Assembly: GCA_039602395.1 (NCBI GenBank)
Contig: JBCNJP010000003.1
Span: 65,586,278-65,650,277 of the forward strand
DNA from: Deinandra increscens subsp. villosa
Lineage: Eukaryota > Streptophyta > Magnoliopsida > Asterales > Asteraceae
Length of the DNA stretch: 64,000 bases
Direction of reading: 5' to 3'
Shown here: in pieces, positions 1 through 10,212 of the stretch
Layout: every line of letters begins with the position of its first letter
Position numbering within the stretch: the stretch's first letter is position 1
Position numbers and translations under genes: made by a program
The notes under the pieces: model-generated
What the model was told of the DNA's origin: nothing
The model's database searches: none
What the model saw: only the letters and a program-made list of their open reading frames with translations

Positions 1-99
1 CACTATATACTGAAGTTGTGCGCTTTAAGAAAACCATTCGTAACCCCGCCCGAATGGTCAGGTATCAGTGATCGATGATGATAAATCAGCTAGTGGGCC

Positions 100-347
100 T
101 AAGCTCAATCATGTCCTGCATCAAAGCCCACAAATACTTGCGTATGGAGTGTGTGCATTGTTGGTCCATATTATGGAAGCTCGTGATAAAGAAAAGGGAA
201 CCGAAGACATCCTAATCGTCTGAAACTCTGTTGTGGTCCTGTGGAGTTCTTCCAAAGGGGCATCGGGTCTTCCTCCCTTTCACCAAGTCGACTTTCACAT
301 TGACCTCATACCTAGTGTGACTTCTGTACAAGTCACCTTATCATCTC
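100..347 (+). pseudogene. Ty3/gypsy pol fragment, relic
   Basis: Two short stretches match the region just before the reverse transcriptase of the chromoviruses elsewhere in this window. One reads roughly IKAHKYLRM. The other reads GLPPFHQVDFHIDLIP, against GLPPFRQVEFGIDLVP in element A. Stops and frame changes separate them, and no catalytic motif remains. This is a dead pol fragment and not a gene. The similarity is clear by eye, but the limits are approximate. Confidence 0.7.
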
Positions 348-1077
348 ATAACCCTCATAAATCTATGAACCATTAACCCCTTGCTTGGAGTCTTTTTACC
401 TTCGTACTTTAACCCTCGAGAACCACTCGCTCTTGCGAGATCGACTTTCGCTCTTCGGATTTATCTCCTCTATGGTGACGATGCTCCTAAACCCGACATC
501 TCATGTGATGTGGATGTTTTAGCTCATGATTATGTCGATTTTTTTTTAAATGCACGGTTTTGATTGGTCACGATGTTCTTGGATCAACAACCAATACACG
601 AACTATGTTTCCAGCTCCTTAATTCGTGATCCCCTTCATTAGCGAGATATGAATTTACTCTAAACCCACTCTCGGTTTCAAATTGTGGAACTTGCTTTGT
701 CTCAAACGATAAACTCTAGGGAACTTTAGCTACTTAATAGACCCGGCTCTTGTTAACTCAATAGTCAATTCACGAATTCGATTCTTGTCGTTAATTTCAT
801 GGATTGGACACAAGTTACCCATTGATCGATTTATTGAATCTATGGATCTAACTTTTTTCATTCAATACGTGATTTATTATGGGTTCATTTTGTGCTGATC
901 AATTTGTGGTTTTGATTTGTGATATATGTAATTTATTTCAATTTATTTTATTTAATTCGTGTCATTGGATTCAAGTTATTCGAATCATGATGTCCGATTC
1001 ATGTTAATCATAACATTCGATCAGTGATATTTGTAGGGGTCTATACGAGTCGATTCGAGTCCAAGCTTGTCTGGTTC
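348..1077. other. AT-rich stretch with no recognised gene
   Basis: I see no convincing coding region. It contains several GATTCG/CGAATC motifs like those in the spacers near 27.2 kb and 40.3 kb. It ends where the 3' LTR of element D begins. Confidence 0.5.
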
Positions 1078-1251
1078 TGTTAGGACCAGGTTTGAGAATG
1101 TATCAAGATAACCTATGGCTGATTGCCATTGCAATCCCACCAAGATCTAGCAAAAAGATGAAGAACACACACAAGAATACACCAAGAACACACACACAAA
1201 AGCTATCTTCTATTGCAAAGATGATTGTTACAGCTAGATTACATCATTACC

Positions 1252-1259
1252 TATTTATA
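1252..1259 (-). promoter_or_regulatory. TATA box of element D LTR
   Basis: The minus strand reads TATAAATA about 500 bp into the LTR. It sits just downstream of the word array at 1339-1640, as expected for a U3 promoter. Confidence 0.6.
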
Positions 1260-1338
1260 CTATAGAGCTAAGTACAGAAAACAATGAAATTCAACATGAG
1301 AAAAAGTATTCTACAACTTGGGTTGGCTGTATGCAGTC

Positions 1339-1640
1339 GTATGCAGTGAACTTGTTCGTATAGAGCAATAGCTGTCCGTTAGGAAAGCTGGTCTTCTAGA
1401 GCAAAATTGTCGGTATAGCATTGACACTTAGTCGTCTGATCAACTTGGTCGTCTGACTTGTCCGTATAGGCAACAGACTTGGACGTATAGGCAGAATTGA
1501 CTTGGCCATATGGGACTTGTCCGTTTGGAAGACTTGGTCGTACGGTACAAGTTGTCCGTATGGTACAACTCAAATACACTAAACGGCCAAGTGAGTTGGT
1601 CGTATGGTTAAAAAGAACTTGTCCGTATGGAATATTCTCT
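1339..1640 (-). repeat. Array of ACGGACAAGT-like words upstream of the TATA box
   Basis: On the minus strand about a dozen degenerate copies of a word like ATACGGACAAGT recur at irregular spacing (variants TACGACCAACT, ACGTCCAAGT, ACGAACAAGT). Each carries a CpG. The array fills the U3 part of the LTR and stops about 80 bp before the TATA box. Irregular spacing and single-base variation distinguish it from a satellite or CRISPR array. Confidence 0.75.
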
Positions 1641-1766
1641 ACAACCAACTCCCCAAAAACTCCAAAAAATCTTCTAAGTGTAGAAACCACAATGTCTTCA
1701 AGGAGACTTCCCAGAAATGCTCAACAGTGAAGTGTTTGAGTTGCCACCAATATATAAGTTCCAACA

Positions 1767-1782
1767 ATTCTCCCTTTGGTGG
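1767..1782 (-). promoter_or_regulatory. Polypurine tract of element D
   Basis: The minus strand reads CCACCAAAGGGAGAAT directly before the LTR start. This is the expected plus-strand primer site of an LTR retrotransposon. Confidence 0.65.
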
Positions 1783-2333
1783 CAATACAAACATCTTAAA
1801 GCAGCACTATATGAGTTGACCCAACAGCTTCAACAGGAACCTCCGGAACCTCCTTGTAGTATTATGATGTTAAGGATCAAGGCAGGTTATTTGAGTTTCC
1901 CAAATGTAGAACATGTCTTCTCTCTTGAATTTCTTCAAGTGTGAGTATTACCGCAACACGGTCATCCTATCACGACCTCTGGTGATGTGGCTAATCCCTT
2001 TACCACCCATAAACCACTACATTACCCCAACCATTGACTCGGTAGTCATCTTCCCAGCATTGATGCACTCCCAACACCACCATCTCAGGAGTAACAGGAA
2101 GTAATTAGCATCAACAACCTCATAAGGCTTCTGCCGAGTGGGTACCATCTCTAGATGCCCATAAAAGATCCATTTAAGATAACTCTTTGAAAATAACCTC
2201 AGCTCAATTGCAGCAAATAGCCTAATAGTCTCAGCATTCTCCCGTTCAATCACCAACTAATGAGTTAGTTTACTATAATACCAGCTTCTGACACCTCTGC
2301 ACCAATATGCTGAAAGATACTTTTGTGAGGAAC
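1783..2333 (-). pseudogene. 3' end of the element D reading frame, degraded
   Basis: This is the continuation, beyond LINE1, of the coding region at 14289-17851. A readable stretch at 2017-2256 includes KLVIERENAETIRLFAAIE and an LLLRWWCWE motif that recalls the LRWWYYDE motif of the element C protein. Stops break the rest. I infer that it belongs to the same unknown protein family as C. No enzymatic motif is seen. Confidence 0.5.
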
Positions 2334-2348
2334 AACTACACGCTTGTT
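2334..2348. repeat. Target-site duplication of LINE1, 3' copy
   Basis: AACTACACGCTTGTT matches 14274-14288 exactly. The last bases merge with the LINE poly(A), seen here as poly(T), so the true length is 13-15 bp. Confidence 0.95.
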
Positions 2349-4154
2349 TTTTTTAAGGCAAAGCCCGACAAAATAAATAAAAGAACCAAAAAAGTACAAG
2401 AGAAGCACACACTCAAACCATTAAGTTGGAAAATTCCCCAACCTTAACTGCTAAGTGAGTATGAAAGCACCAAACAACTAACCTAACAACCAAAATACAA
2501 CTAACATATGAAATGACCATACTATAACTGAAACAACACATACAAAGACAAAAGATGGCAACACCTCTAATCCCGACAGCCAAAATGCAACTAGTCTTCC
2601 ATAACAACCAAACAATCTTCATAGAAAGCCCCTGTTTTGATACAGAATCATCAATCTCCAAACCATATAGCCCAAAGAACCATTCCAAGATCAGCAAGAT
2701 GTAACCCAACTTTCATGCAATGCTATGAAAGAATAATCAAACCAAATAACCAAGCATTCCACAGTAGCATCCCAAATCCAAATTAAGTCCAATTACCAAC
2801 CACTTTCTAGCTCTCCTCACTGCAGTGAACAAACAAGGAGCTCCAAAGCCACATGCACCAGCAAACATTATCATACTTTGAGTAAATGACTTTCATCTCA
2901 AGATCCACTACCTCAACATCTTTACTACAACTGCCATTATCATTGCCGAGAGGAGTACAATGATCATTCCCATGAGGACCAAGGAGCATCAGATAAAAAA
3001 CTTCACTTATCCAACACACAAACTGAAGGAGGCCAACACAAGCATGCTTCAAGTAATATATACCCACCTCAAACTCCCCTAAACCAACATTAAGACTAAA
3101 GTTGTTGCTATCCAGTAAATACCACTCCCTACTCCAAAGGACACTCAAATGCCATCTAAACTCAGCAGTAAACCACCAGACCCAGTAATGAGAACTCCAA
3201 CCTTTAAACCAGCAGATTTCATAACCCTTATAATAACCACTAGAAGCATTCACCTTAAACATCCAACCAACAGCAAAAAGATAATAAATCAGGACATTCT
3301 TAAAATTGCAATAAGAATTCCTCCATCCCTTCCATAACAAGCAACAGCTACAGTAACTAGTATTCAACTTACCCTTCCAATAATACCACCCCAGCATCAT
3401 GAACCAACCCACACACCCCCCACCCCACCTCCAAATGGAGGAAAGACTCCAAAAAAACTGATCAAAAAAGGCTGACTCAATAAAAAGAACAACAGGGATC
3501 AGGCACCAGGAACAGGTTCTACAAAAATAAAAATAAAAATAAGGGGAAGATAGTAATGTCCTAAAGTTCCTGATGCCAACCATCCTTATCTCTCTAGAGT
3601 GAATGCACCACCAGTGCCATTTCCATCCTAACCACCAATCATAAGGAGCAGAGTTGATCATCAGCCATATGCAGCCCAAATGATCAACAGAACAAAACAA
3701 ACCAACCAATAAATGCCTCAAATGCACCAAAATACTACCCCAGCTTTATAGTAAAACCCAACATCATTTGTAATGGCCCTGTTATTCCCACCACCCCAAA
3801 TCCTACTCCAACTAAATTCACTCATCTCCTCCACTCCTCCCTTTATAATGCCACCATACCTCACACTCTCCACCCCTCTAAAATTGCCAAAGGAAGTGAA
3901 ATGTGTGCAAAATGTACCATAATCCCCCCTGAACCCATCCCCAAATCTCACCAAATTACTTGGAGCCCATCCTCTCCACCACCTTCCACCCCATAAAATC
4001 CCCCCACCTAAAGCCCAAGCAGGCAGACACAAATAGACCAGAAAGATCAAGAAGACCAAAACAAAAAAGGCAGCATCACACAAGTGATGATAAAGGATTT
4101 TGCAACTTGAGGAGGGACTAAAAATACAAAAAATTGAAGAGGAAAGGTTCATCC
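2349..4154 (-). other. LINE1 3' untranslated region, distal part
   Basis: This G-poor stretch is rich in T and G on the LINE strand, and it continues across element C to 6829-7180, giving about 2.1 kb of 3' tail. The terminal 150 bp, ending in poly(T) on the plus strand near 2347-2354, matches the end of LINE2. A 307-codon open frame at 2807-3730 has a Trp/Gly/Cys-heavy translation typical of noncoding GT-rich sequence, so I do not call it a gene. Confidence 0.75.
4150..4154. repeat. Target-site duplication of element C, left
   Basis: CATCC here is repeated at 6824-6828, directly outside the two LTRs. Confidence 0.93.
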
Positions 4155-4232
4155 TGTTAGAGCATTTTGTGTTGTCTAGTGCTAGATCTTGATATTTTGA
4201 ATATGTAATTTATAAGTTTGTATTTTATAGAT

Positions 4233-4300
4233 CCAGCGGATCAGTGGCGGACCAGGTGGTACGCCGGACCACCTGATACGCTAGCAAGTTGGTCCGCTGG
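4233..4300 (+). repeat. Nested inverted repeats just upstream of the element C TATA box
   Basis: Three perfect 8-bp inverted repeats interlock: CAGGTGGT (4253-4260) with ACCACCTG (4268-4275); GCGGACCA (4247-4254) with TGGTCCGC (4290-4297); CCAGCGGA (4233-4240) with TCCGCTGG (4293-4300). The stretch is GC- and CpG-rich within an AT-rich LTR and ends 9 bp before the TATA box. It recurs in the 3' LTR at 6549-6616. Confidence 0.9.
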
Positions 4301-4308
4301 CCAGTCTC

Positions 4309-4317
4309 TATATATAG
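4309..4317 (+). promoter_or_regulatory. TATA box of element C LTR
   Basis: TATATATAG lies directly after the inverted repeats. The 3' LTR copy is at about 6625-6633. Confidence 0.65.
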
Positions 4318-4472
4318 GTTTCAGTTTGATTCAGAGAGTGTGAGTGAGGTCTGAGCTTTCTTAAGTGTGTGTTTTACATGGTGTACCCTGAATACTCGCT
4401 GTAATCTCTGTTTACAAGCTGTGATCAATATAAAGAAGATTATTTACCTTGTGTTGTCCAAATCCGATTGTA

Positions 4473-4972
4473 NNNNNNNNNNNNNNNNNNNNNNNNNNNN
4501 NNNNNNNNNNNNNNNNNNNNNNNNNNNNNNNNNNNNNNNNNNNNNNNNNNNNNNNNNNNNNNNNNNNNNNNNNNNNNNNNNNNNNNNNNNNNNNNNNNNN
4601 NNNNNNNNNNNNNNNNNNNNNNNNNNNNNNNNNNNNNNNNNNNNNNNNNNNNNNNNNNNNNNNNNNNNNNNNNNNNNNNNNNNNNNNNNNNNNNNNNNNN
4701 NNNNNNNNNNNNNNNNNNNNNNNNNNNNNNNNNNNNNNNNNNNNNNNNNNNNNNNNNNNNNNNNNNNNNNNNNNNNNNNNNNNNNNNNNNNNNNNNNNNN
4801 NNNNNNNNNNNNNNNNNNNNNNNNNNNNNNNNNNNNNNNNNNNNNNNNNNNNNNNNNNNNNNNNNNNNNNNNNNNNNNNNNNNNNNNNNNNNNNNNNNNN
4901 NNNNNNNNNNNNNNNNNNNNNNNNNNNNNNNNNNNNNNNNNNNNNNNNNNNNNNNNNNNNNNNNNNNNNNNN
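4473..4972. other. Assembly gap (500 N)
   Basis: A run of exactly 500 N is probably a placeholder of unknown true length. It hides the end of the 5' LTR, the primer-binding site and the start of the element C protein. Confidence 0.99.
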
Positions 4973-6451
4973 AGACCTCATACAAAGGAACTTGCTAGAT
5001 TAAAAGCCCAGGATGAAGCAAAAGATCGGGAAATTGCTGAGTTGAAGCAATTGTCTCTGACTATGGGTGAGCAGCTTAAGCAGATGCTTACTGCTTTATC
5101 TGCTCAGGGGGAGAAAAGGCCGAATCCTGAGGGAACTTGCAGAGAAGAAGAGGATGTTATGAAGTTTTTAAACGATGACCCTGATAATCCAGAAGGTGGT
5201 GCTGGTGGTGCTGGTACTGGTACTGATGCAGCAGGAACATCATCTGCTGCTGCTGGTACAGCCACGACATCTCAGGGGGAGTCTACAGATAAAGAGATAT
5301 ATGATGTGACTCCGATATCAAGGGTTGAAATGAAAGAGGGAGAGTTGGTTAATCCTTTCACTAAAGAGCAGCTGGCAGCCATATTTGCTTTAAATGTGGA
5401 CGATGTTGATAAGGTGCCAGTTGCTGATCCATACCAGGAAGATGATTCAGAAGAAGAAGTAGTGTTTGAAGAGGAACATGTGGAAGTGGAAGATATGACG
5501 GCTGAAGAATATCCCAATGATCTGACGATGTATGGGAATTTTTCTGATAACGACTATTCTGAGGGTTTTAATTTCTTTGGTAAAGACAGTGAAGAGAAGG
5601 TTGAAACAGAGAATCAATCAGAACAACCTGAAACATCTGAATCTGTTGATGTGTCTGAAGAAGAGGAAAAGAAGCTGTTGTTTGAAACTTGGTTAAAAGA
5701 ACAAAGGGCAAAGAAACTTCCAGTTCCAGTTCAAGTTGAAAAGTCTTCAAAGAGTGTTGATCAGAAAAGGTTTTTTGACAGAAAAGGAAGACAAGCTTCT
5801 GGAAAGATTATCAGCTGGATGTATGATTCTGAACTCAAATGCTATGCTATCAAAAAGGAGTTTGGAATTATATTACTGAAGAATGCTTCAAGGTTCAACA
5901 CATTACCTGTTTGTGATGTGAGAGACTTGTCTAGAAGTCCATTTTTTAATCCTGGAGGAAATCTTTTGGCTGCTGTGTTTAAAGAGAAGTTAATTGAAGA
6001 ATGTCAAGGAAGATTCAGGTTTTTGATTCCTCAAAGACCAACTTACTCTGAGCATCCAACAGATATTCATCCTATCACAGGCAGACCATTAGTGATTCTG
6101 AAATATAAGAAGCCGGTTCAGCTCAAGAAGACACCTTTAAAAAGGCTTGAACAAGATTTCATCAAGACTTTGAGGTGGTGGTATTATGATGAAGTGTCTG
6201 GAGAAGCTGTAATTGTGATCAAAGAAGATAACAAGGTTGTGAGAATCTACGACCCGATGTCATTGATAAATCTGTCGAAGAATGATATTGAAAAGCTGCA
6301 TTCTAACAAGATTCTCTACAAGCCTGAATGTTTTGATCAAGCAATGCAATTTCAGAAGGCGATAAATGTGTGTTTTGGTGGTGGGATTCATGCTGGAAAT
6401 AACAGAAGACGGGATTGGAAGAAGACAGAGTCAAAAGCTTCTGAAGACTAG
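4973..6451 (+). CDS. Element C protein of unknown function (N-terminus missing)
   Basis: About 492 codons are readable, open from the gap to TAG at 6449-6451; the start codon is hidden. From the N-terminus there is a charged coiled-coil-like segment (KELARLKAQDEAKDREIAEL), a Gly/Ala/Thr linker, a very acidic middle with runs of Glu and Asp, and a basic C-terminal half that looks globular (IISWMYDSELKCYAIKK, LRWWYYDE, YDPMSLINLSKNDIEKL). No zinc knuckle, protease DSG/DTG, YxDD or DDE motif is visible. The C-terminal half resembles the frame at 14303-14749 in element D, with a shared W-x-[YF]-D-x-E then I-K-[KR] pattern. I do not recognise its function. The intact frame over 1.4 kb suggests recent activity or selection. 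Confidence 0.8.
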   Translation, partial: RPHTKELARLKAQDEAKDREIAELKQLSLTMGEQLKQMLTALSAQGEKRPNPEGTCREEEDVMKFLNDDPDNPEGGAGGAGTGTDAAGTSSAAAGTATTSQGESTDKEIYDVTPISRVEMKEGELVNPFTKEQLAAIFALNVDDVDKVPVADPYQEDDSEEEVVFEEEHVEVEDMTAEEYPNDLTMYGNFSDNDYSEGFNFFGKDSEEKVETENQSEQPETSESVDVSEEEEKKLLFETWLKEQRAKKLPVPVQVEKSSKSVDQKRFFDRKGRQASGKIISWMYDSELKCYAIKKEFGIILLKNASRFNTLPVCDVRDLSRSPFFNPGGNLLAAVFKEKLIEECQGRFRFLIPQRPTYSEHPTDIHPITGRPLVILKYKKPVQLKKTPLKRLEQDFIKTLRWWYYDEVSGEAVIVIKEDNKVVRIYDPMSLINLSKNDIEKLHSNKILYKPECFDQAMQFQKAINVCFGGGIHAGNNRRRDWKKTESKASED

Positions 6452-6457
6452 CACAAG

Positions 6458-6470
6458 ACAAGGGGGAGTT
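6458..6470 (+). promoter_or_regulatory. Polypurine tract of element C
   Basis: ACAAGGGGGAGTT lies directly before the 3' LTR. Confidence 0.9.
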
Positions 6471-6823
6471 TGTTAGAGCATTTTATGTTGTCTAGTGCTA
6501 GATCTTGATATTTTGAATATGTAATTTATAAGTTTGTATTTTATAGATCCAGCGGATCAGTGGCGGACCAGGTGGTACGCCGGACCACCTGATACGCTAG
6601 TAAGTTGGTCCGCTGGCCAGTCTCTATATATAGGTTTCAGTTTGATTCAGAGAGTGTGAGTGAGGTCTGAGCTTTCTTAAGTGTGTGTTTTACATGGTGT
6701 AACCTGAATACTCGCTGTAATCTCTGTTTACAAGCTGTGATCAATATAAAGAAGATTATTTACCTTGTGTTGTCCAAATCCGATTGTAATAATGCACTAG
6801 CAAGATCGATTACGTGTTTTACA
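6471..6823 (+). mobile_element. 3' LTR of element C
   Basis: This complete 353-bp LTR runs from TGTTAGAGCA to TTTTACA. The inverted-repeat cluster is at 6549-6616 and the TATA box follows it. Confidence 0.93.
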
Positions 6824-6828
6824 CATCC
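6824..6828. repeat. Target-site duplication of element C, right
   Basis: CATCC matches 4150-4154. Confidence 0.93.
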
Positions 6829-7180
6829 TACCTCTCAAGTTACACCACTCATCATCCATAAATAGGCTATTGCAACACTGTTGCCACCCTGTCCTATCCA
6901 CCTCCAACCCATAGCAGAAGCAATAAGAGTCATGTTACCAAAACTCCACATCACTAGAGTTACCCAAAACCAAAACAACTCAGAATTAAAAAAATTTAGA
7001 GGGGGAAATGCATTACTGCACCAGATTACTACCCAAGCAATATAGCAGAACCCAACATCAAAGATTAAATCCCAAAGAGACCCCCCACCCACAAAGGACC
7101 AATCAAGAAATCCCATCCAATCATCCAACCACCAATATAAGAATGTAATAACACAAATACCCCACCCCATCAAAAGCATA

Positions 7181-7513
7181 TTAAGAATGTACCTCATTAG
7201 ATAAATGAAAAGGCAGAAACTTCCATTCCTCATCAGCTTTCAAGACCTGAGTTGAAAACTTCATCATAGTAAACTTCAACTTAAGCCTAACAGCCTCAAT
7301 AATCAAACCCTCCACCACATCCAAAGGTTTGCTTTTATTCTGGAAAAGCCTCATATTCCTTTCCTGCCAAATGAAATACACCACATCAGCAATAGTCAGT
7401 TTCTTAACAACATTCCAATTAGACTTACTCCTAGGCAAACAGCTAATATAATCTTTGACAAGGTTCCAATTATCAGGGGCATCCATCATCTTAGCTTTCC
7501 TCTTCAATCTCAA
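7181..7513 (-). pseudogene. LINE1 ORF2, C-terminal segment
   Basis: The translation includes a segment typical of the end of plant L1 ORF2 (VVYFIWQERNMRLFQNKSK). It is separated from the upstream zinc-ribbon part by a frame change near 7515. Its catalytic role is unclear and the frame is broken, so it is annotated as part of a dead ORF2. Confidence 0.75.
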
Positions 7514-7519
7514 CCAAAC

Positions 7520-8146
7520 CTAAGCAGAAAAATAACATTCAAAAAACAGATGGTTATGACTATCAGAAACATTCTCACAAAAAGCACATTTAAGATTATT
7601 CCCCCCATTCCACCTATCCAGTCTATCTTGAGTAAGAAGCTTGAATTGTAAAGCCATCCATAAAACAAAAGCATGTTTGGGAATTCTATGAGAAAACCAA
7701 ACATTGGGAGCCCATTTAACATCAGGCTTAATGTCACTCAAATCATTGTAACAACCAGAAACACTAAATTCCATCAAGCTCCCATCCCTGCTTATCCAAT
7801 TAACCCTATCATCATTTTCCTCCATGATCCTAGGACATTGTATCCAATTTAAAACAGGATACTTAATAAACCACTCAGCAGGCCATTTCCACCCATTTTC
7901 ATTTACAATCTCATGCACAGAGGTATTATCCAAGAACCCAGCCCTTAAAATTTCTCTTCTTGGTATGTACATATCAAGTGGCCCCAATTCATGCCATCTA
8001 TCATGCCAAGCACTCAAACTTCTTCCAGAACCAACCTCATAGAGAATGTGAGGCCTTATCATCTTCCTGCAATGTAGGATTTTCCTCCATGACCAACTTA
8101 AACCATCTTTTGGTTGTAAGGTCCAAAAGTTCCTATCACCAACCAA
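7520..8146 (-). pseudogene. LINE1 ORF2, zinc-binding (zf-RVT) region
   Basis: The translation contains VWFSHRIPKHAFVLWMAL followed by LKCAFCENVSDSHNHLFFEC, the C-x2-C...H-x4-C pattern typical of the zf-RVT region after the reverse transcriptase of plant L1 elements. It is joined to the RT upstream only by a frameshift near 8140. It probably contributed to RNA or DNA binding during target-primed reverse transcription. Confidence 0.85.
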
Positions 8147-10180
8147 ATAAAAAACTTACCCATTTTACCCAAATAGAATTCTTACCTGAAATGAGATTCC
8201 AAACATGTTTAGCAATAAGAACAACATTCATAGTTTTTAAAGATTTAATCCCAAGACCCCCAGCTTTCCAACTTTGACAAACATTCTGCCATTTAACTCT
8301 AACCTTACCCCTAGCTTTAATCTCCTGATCCCACAAAAAACTTCTCATCAATCCCTCAACCTCATCCAGCACTTTAACAGGAAGAATAAACATGGAAGTC
8401 CAATATATACCAATTGAAAACAAAACAGATTTCACTAACTGCAACCTGCCAGCAAAAGATAGAAACTTGTTCTTCCAACTACTTAACCTTTTTTTCACTT
8501 TTTCAATCAATAAAGTGCAGTCCTTATATAACAGCCTACTGGACAAAAGGGGAACACCAAGGTACCTGACAGGAAGCTTACCAACTTGAAAAGGCATGAT
8601 AGAATTTAAAACTTGTTTGGTAGCCTCATTCACACTACCATAAAACACAGTACTTTTCAACAGATTAGGGATGAGACCAGAAACACTGCTGAATTCAGAA
8701 AGAGCTTCTTTAAGCACAAGAACAGACCTGCTATCAGCATTACAAAACAGTAAAAGGTCATCAGCAAAACAAAGGTGAGTAATCTGTAATTTCTTACATC
8801 TCCAGTGAAATTGAAAATCATTATTACAACTAATTTTCCTTTTGATTATGAGATTAAGAACTTCCATCACAAGAGTGAACAGATAAGGAGATAAGGGATC
8901 CCCCTGCCTTAATCCCCTTTTACCTTGAAAATACCCATGAAGTTTCCCATTGACACTGATAGAAAAAGAAGCTGTTAAAACACATTCCATAATCCAGTTA
9001 ACCATGACCCCAGGGAACCCAAATTTGATAAGAATGAATCTCAAAAAGTCCAAATCAACAGTGTCATAAGCTTTCTGTATGTCAATATTATAAGCCACCT
9101 TACCACACCCCTTTTTCCTCTTATAGTGAGCTCCTGAGCAAGTAACACATTATCACTAATCTGCCTTCCAGGGATAAAGGCACTTTGATTTTCATCAACT
9201 ATAACCCCCAACACCCCTTTAATTCTGTTACACAAAATTTTGCTTATACACTTGTACACCACATTACAACAAGCAATATGCCTAAACTCAGTAACATTCA
9301 CAGGACTAGCAACTTTAGGCACCAAAGAAATACAAGTAGCATTAACCTCTTTCAGTAACTTTCCACTATTGAAAAACTCAAATATAGTATCACAAAACTC
9401 ATCACCTATAACACCCCAAGCAGCTTTAAAAAACTTGGCAGTAAAGCCATCCGGTCCAGGAGCTTTGTCATCATCAATGCTCATGAGAGCCTCCTTAATT
9501 TCAACTTTAGACACAGGAATGACCATACTATCAGCCATTTCAGTAGGAACAAACTTGTTAAATAAAGACTCTGGGTCATTTATTCCACCAACACTACACT
9601 TCCTTCCCAAGAAATTACTGAAATGCTTAACAAAGGCCTCTCCTATCTGTTCTCCAAAATACTTCTCACCCTTACTATCTAAAATCCTAGTAACTTTATT
9701 CCTATGCTTCCTTTCTTTAACAACAGCATGAAAAAACTTAGAGTTACTGTCACCATCCCTCAACCACTTAATCTTAGCTTGCTGCTTGTTGAAGTGATAC
9801 TCATCTATTAAAGCATCTTTATAAGCATTGAGGTACACAAACTCTTCATCCCTTAACAACCCATTACTAGGGTCCTCAACCATTTCCCTCTGAATTCTTT
9901 CCAATTCAATCTTAATCCTTTGAATTTTGTCAAATAAATTTCCCTGCTGAAAATTAAGATTCCTCAAAGGCTTTTTCAACCCCTTCAATTTAGAAACCAA
10001 ACTAAACATTTTAAAACCATCAACCTGCCTATTCCATCCATCATCCACAATCTTCAAAAAATCAAGCTTCCTAGTCAAATAATTCATAAACCTGAAAGAT
10101 TTAGCAATATTAGGAGCACTTCTCTGCAAGAACAGTAACATAGGTGAGTGATCAGAGGTGTAAAAAGGAAGGAATTCCAC
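8136..10180 (-). pseudogene. LINE1 ORF2, reverse transcriptase
   Basis: Two overlapping frames (10180-9041 and 9098-8136) together cover the L1 reverse transcriptase. Visible motifs in order are KAPGPDGF, FRHIACCNVVYKCISKILCNR, QSAFIPGRQISDN, then after a frameshift near 9070-9100 DIQKAYDTVD, GLRQGDPLSPYLF and the catalytic FADD (in CFADDLLLF). The residues that copy element RNA at the nicked target are present, but the frameshift splits the enzyme. It follows the endonuclease with another break near 10190. Confidence 0.92.
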
Positions 10181-10212
10181 CTTAGCTTTCTCAAAAGAAT
10201 AAAAAAAAACTC

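Larger units (their letters stand above)
1078..1766 (-). mobile_element. 3' LTR of element D (copia-like ends)
   Basis: On the minus strand this 689-bp segment starts TGTTGG and ends CTAACA, the TGTT...AACA ends usual for copia-type LTRs. It directly follows a purine tract. It contains a TATA box (1252-1259) and, upstream of that, an array of short repeated words. The partner 5' LTR is not found in the window, so a five-base target duplication (GGTTC would be expected) could not be confirmed. Confidence 0.65.
4155..4507 (+). mobile_element. 5' LTR of element C
   Basis: The LTR matches 6471-6823 up to the run of N starting at 4473. The last 35 bp fall in the gap, so the end coordinate is taken from the length of the 3' LTR. 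Confidence 0.85.
4155..6823 (+). mobile_element. Element C: non-autonomous LTR retrotransposon with one unusual ORF
   Basis: Two direct LTRs of 353 bp begin TGTTAGAGCA and end in ACA. They are flanked by CATCC duplications, and a purine tract precedes the 3' LTR. Within the 318 bases of 5' LTR before the sequence gap I count three differences from the 3' copy (about 1%), so insertion is fairly recent. The readable internal region holds a single long ORF with no gag zinc knuckle, protease, reverse transcriptase or integrase motif. The element would therefore depend on another for movement. It landed in the 3' region of LINE1. Confidence 0.93.

Noticed and set aside
1379..1819. Several overlapping open frames of 70-100 codons in the D LTR
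   Set aside because: They run through the word array and polypurine tract of the LTR and share no frame logic.
2807..3730. Open frame of 307 codons on the minus strand
   Set aside because: It lies in the LINE1 3' tail, has no domain, and its Trp/Gly/Cys-heavy composition follows from the strand's G/T bias.
4367..4985. Apparent long frames across the run of N
   Set aside because: They exist only because N is untranslated; only the part from 4973 onward is real sequence.
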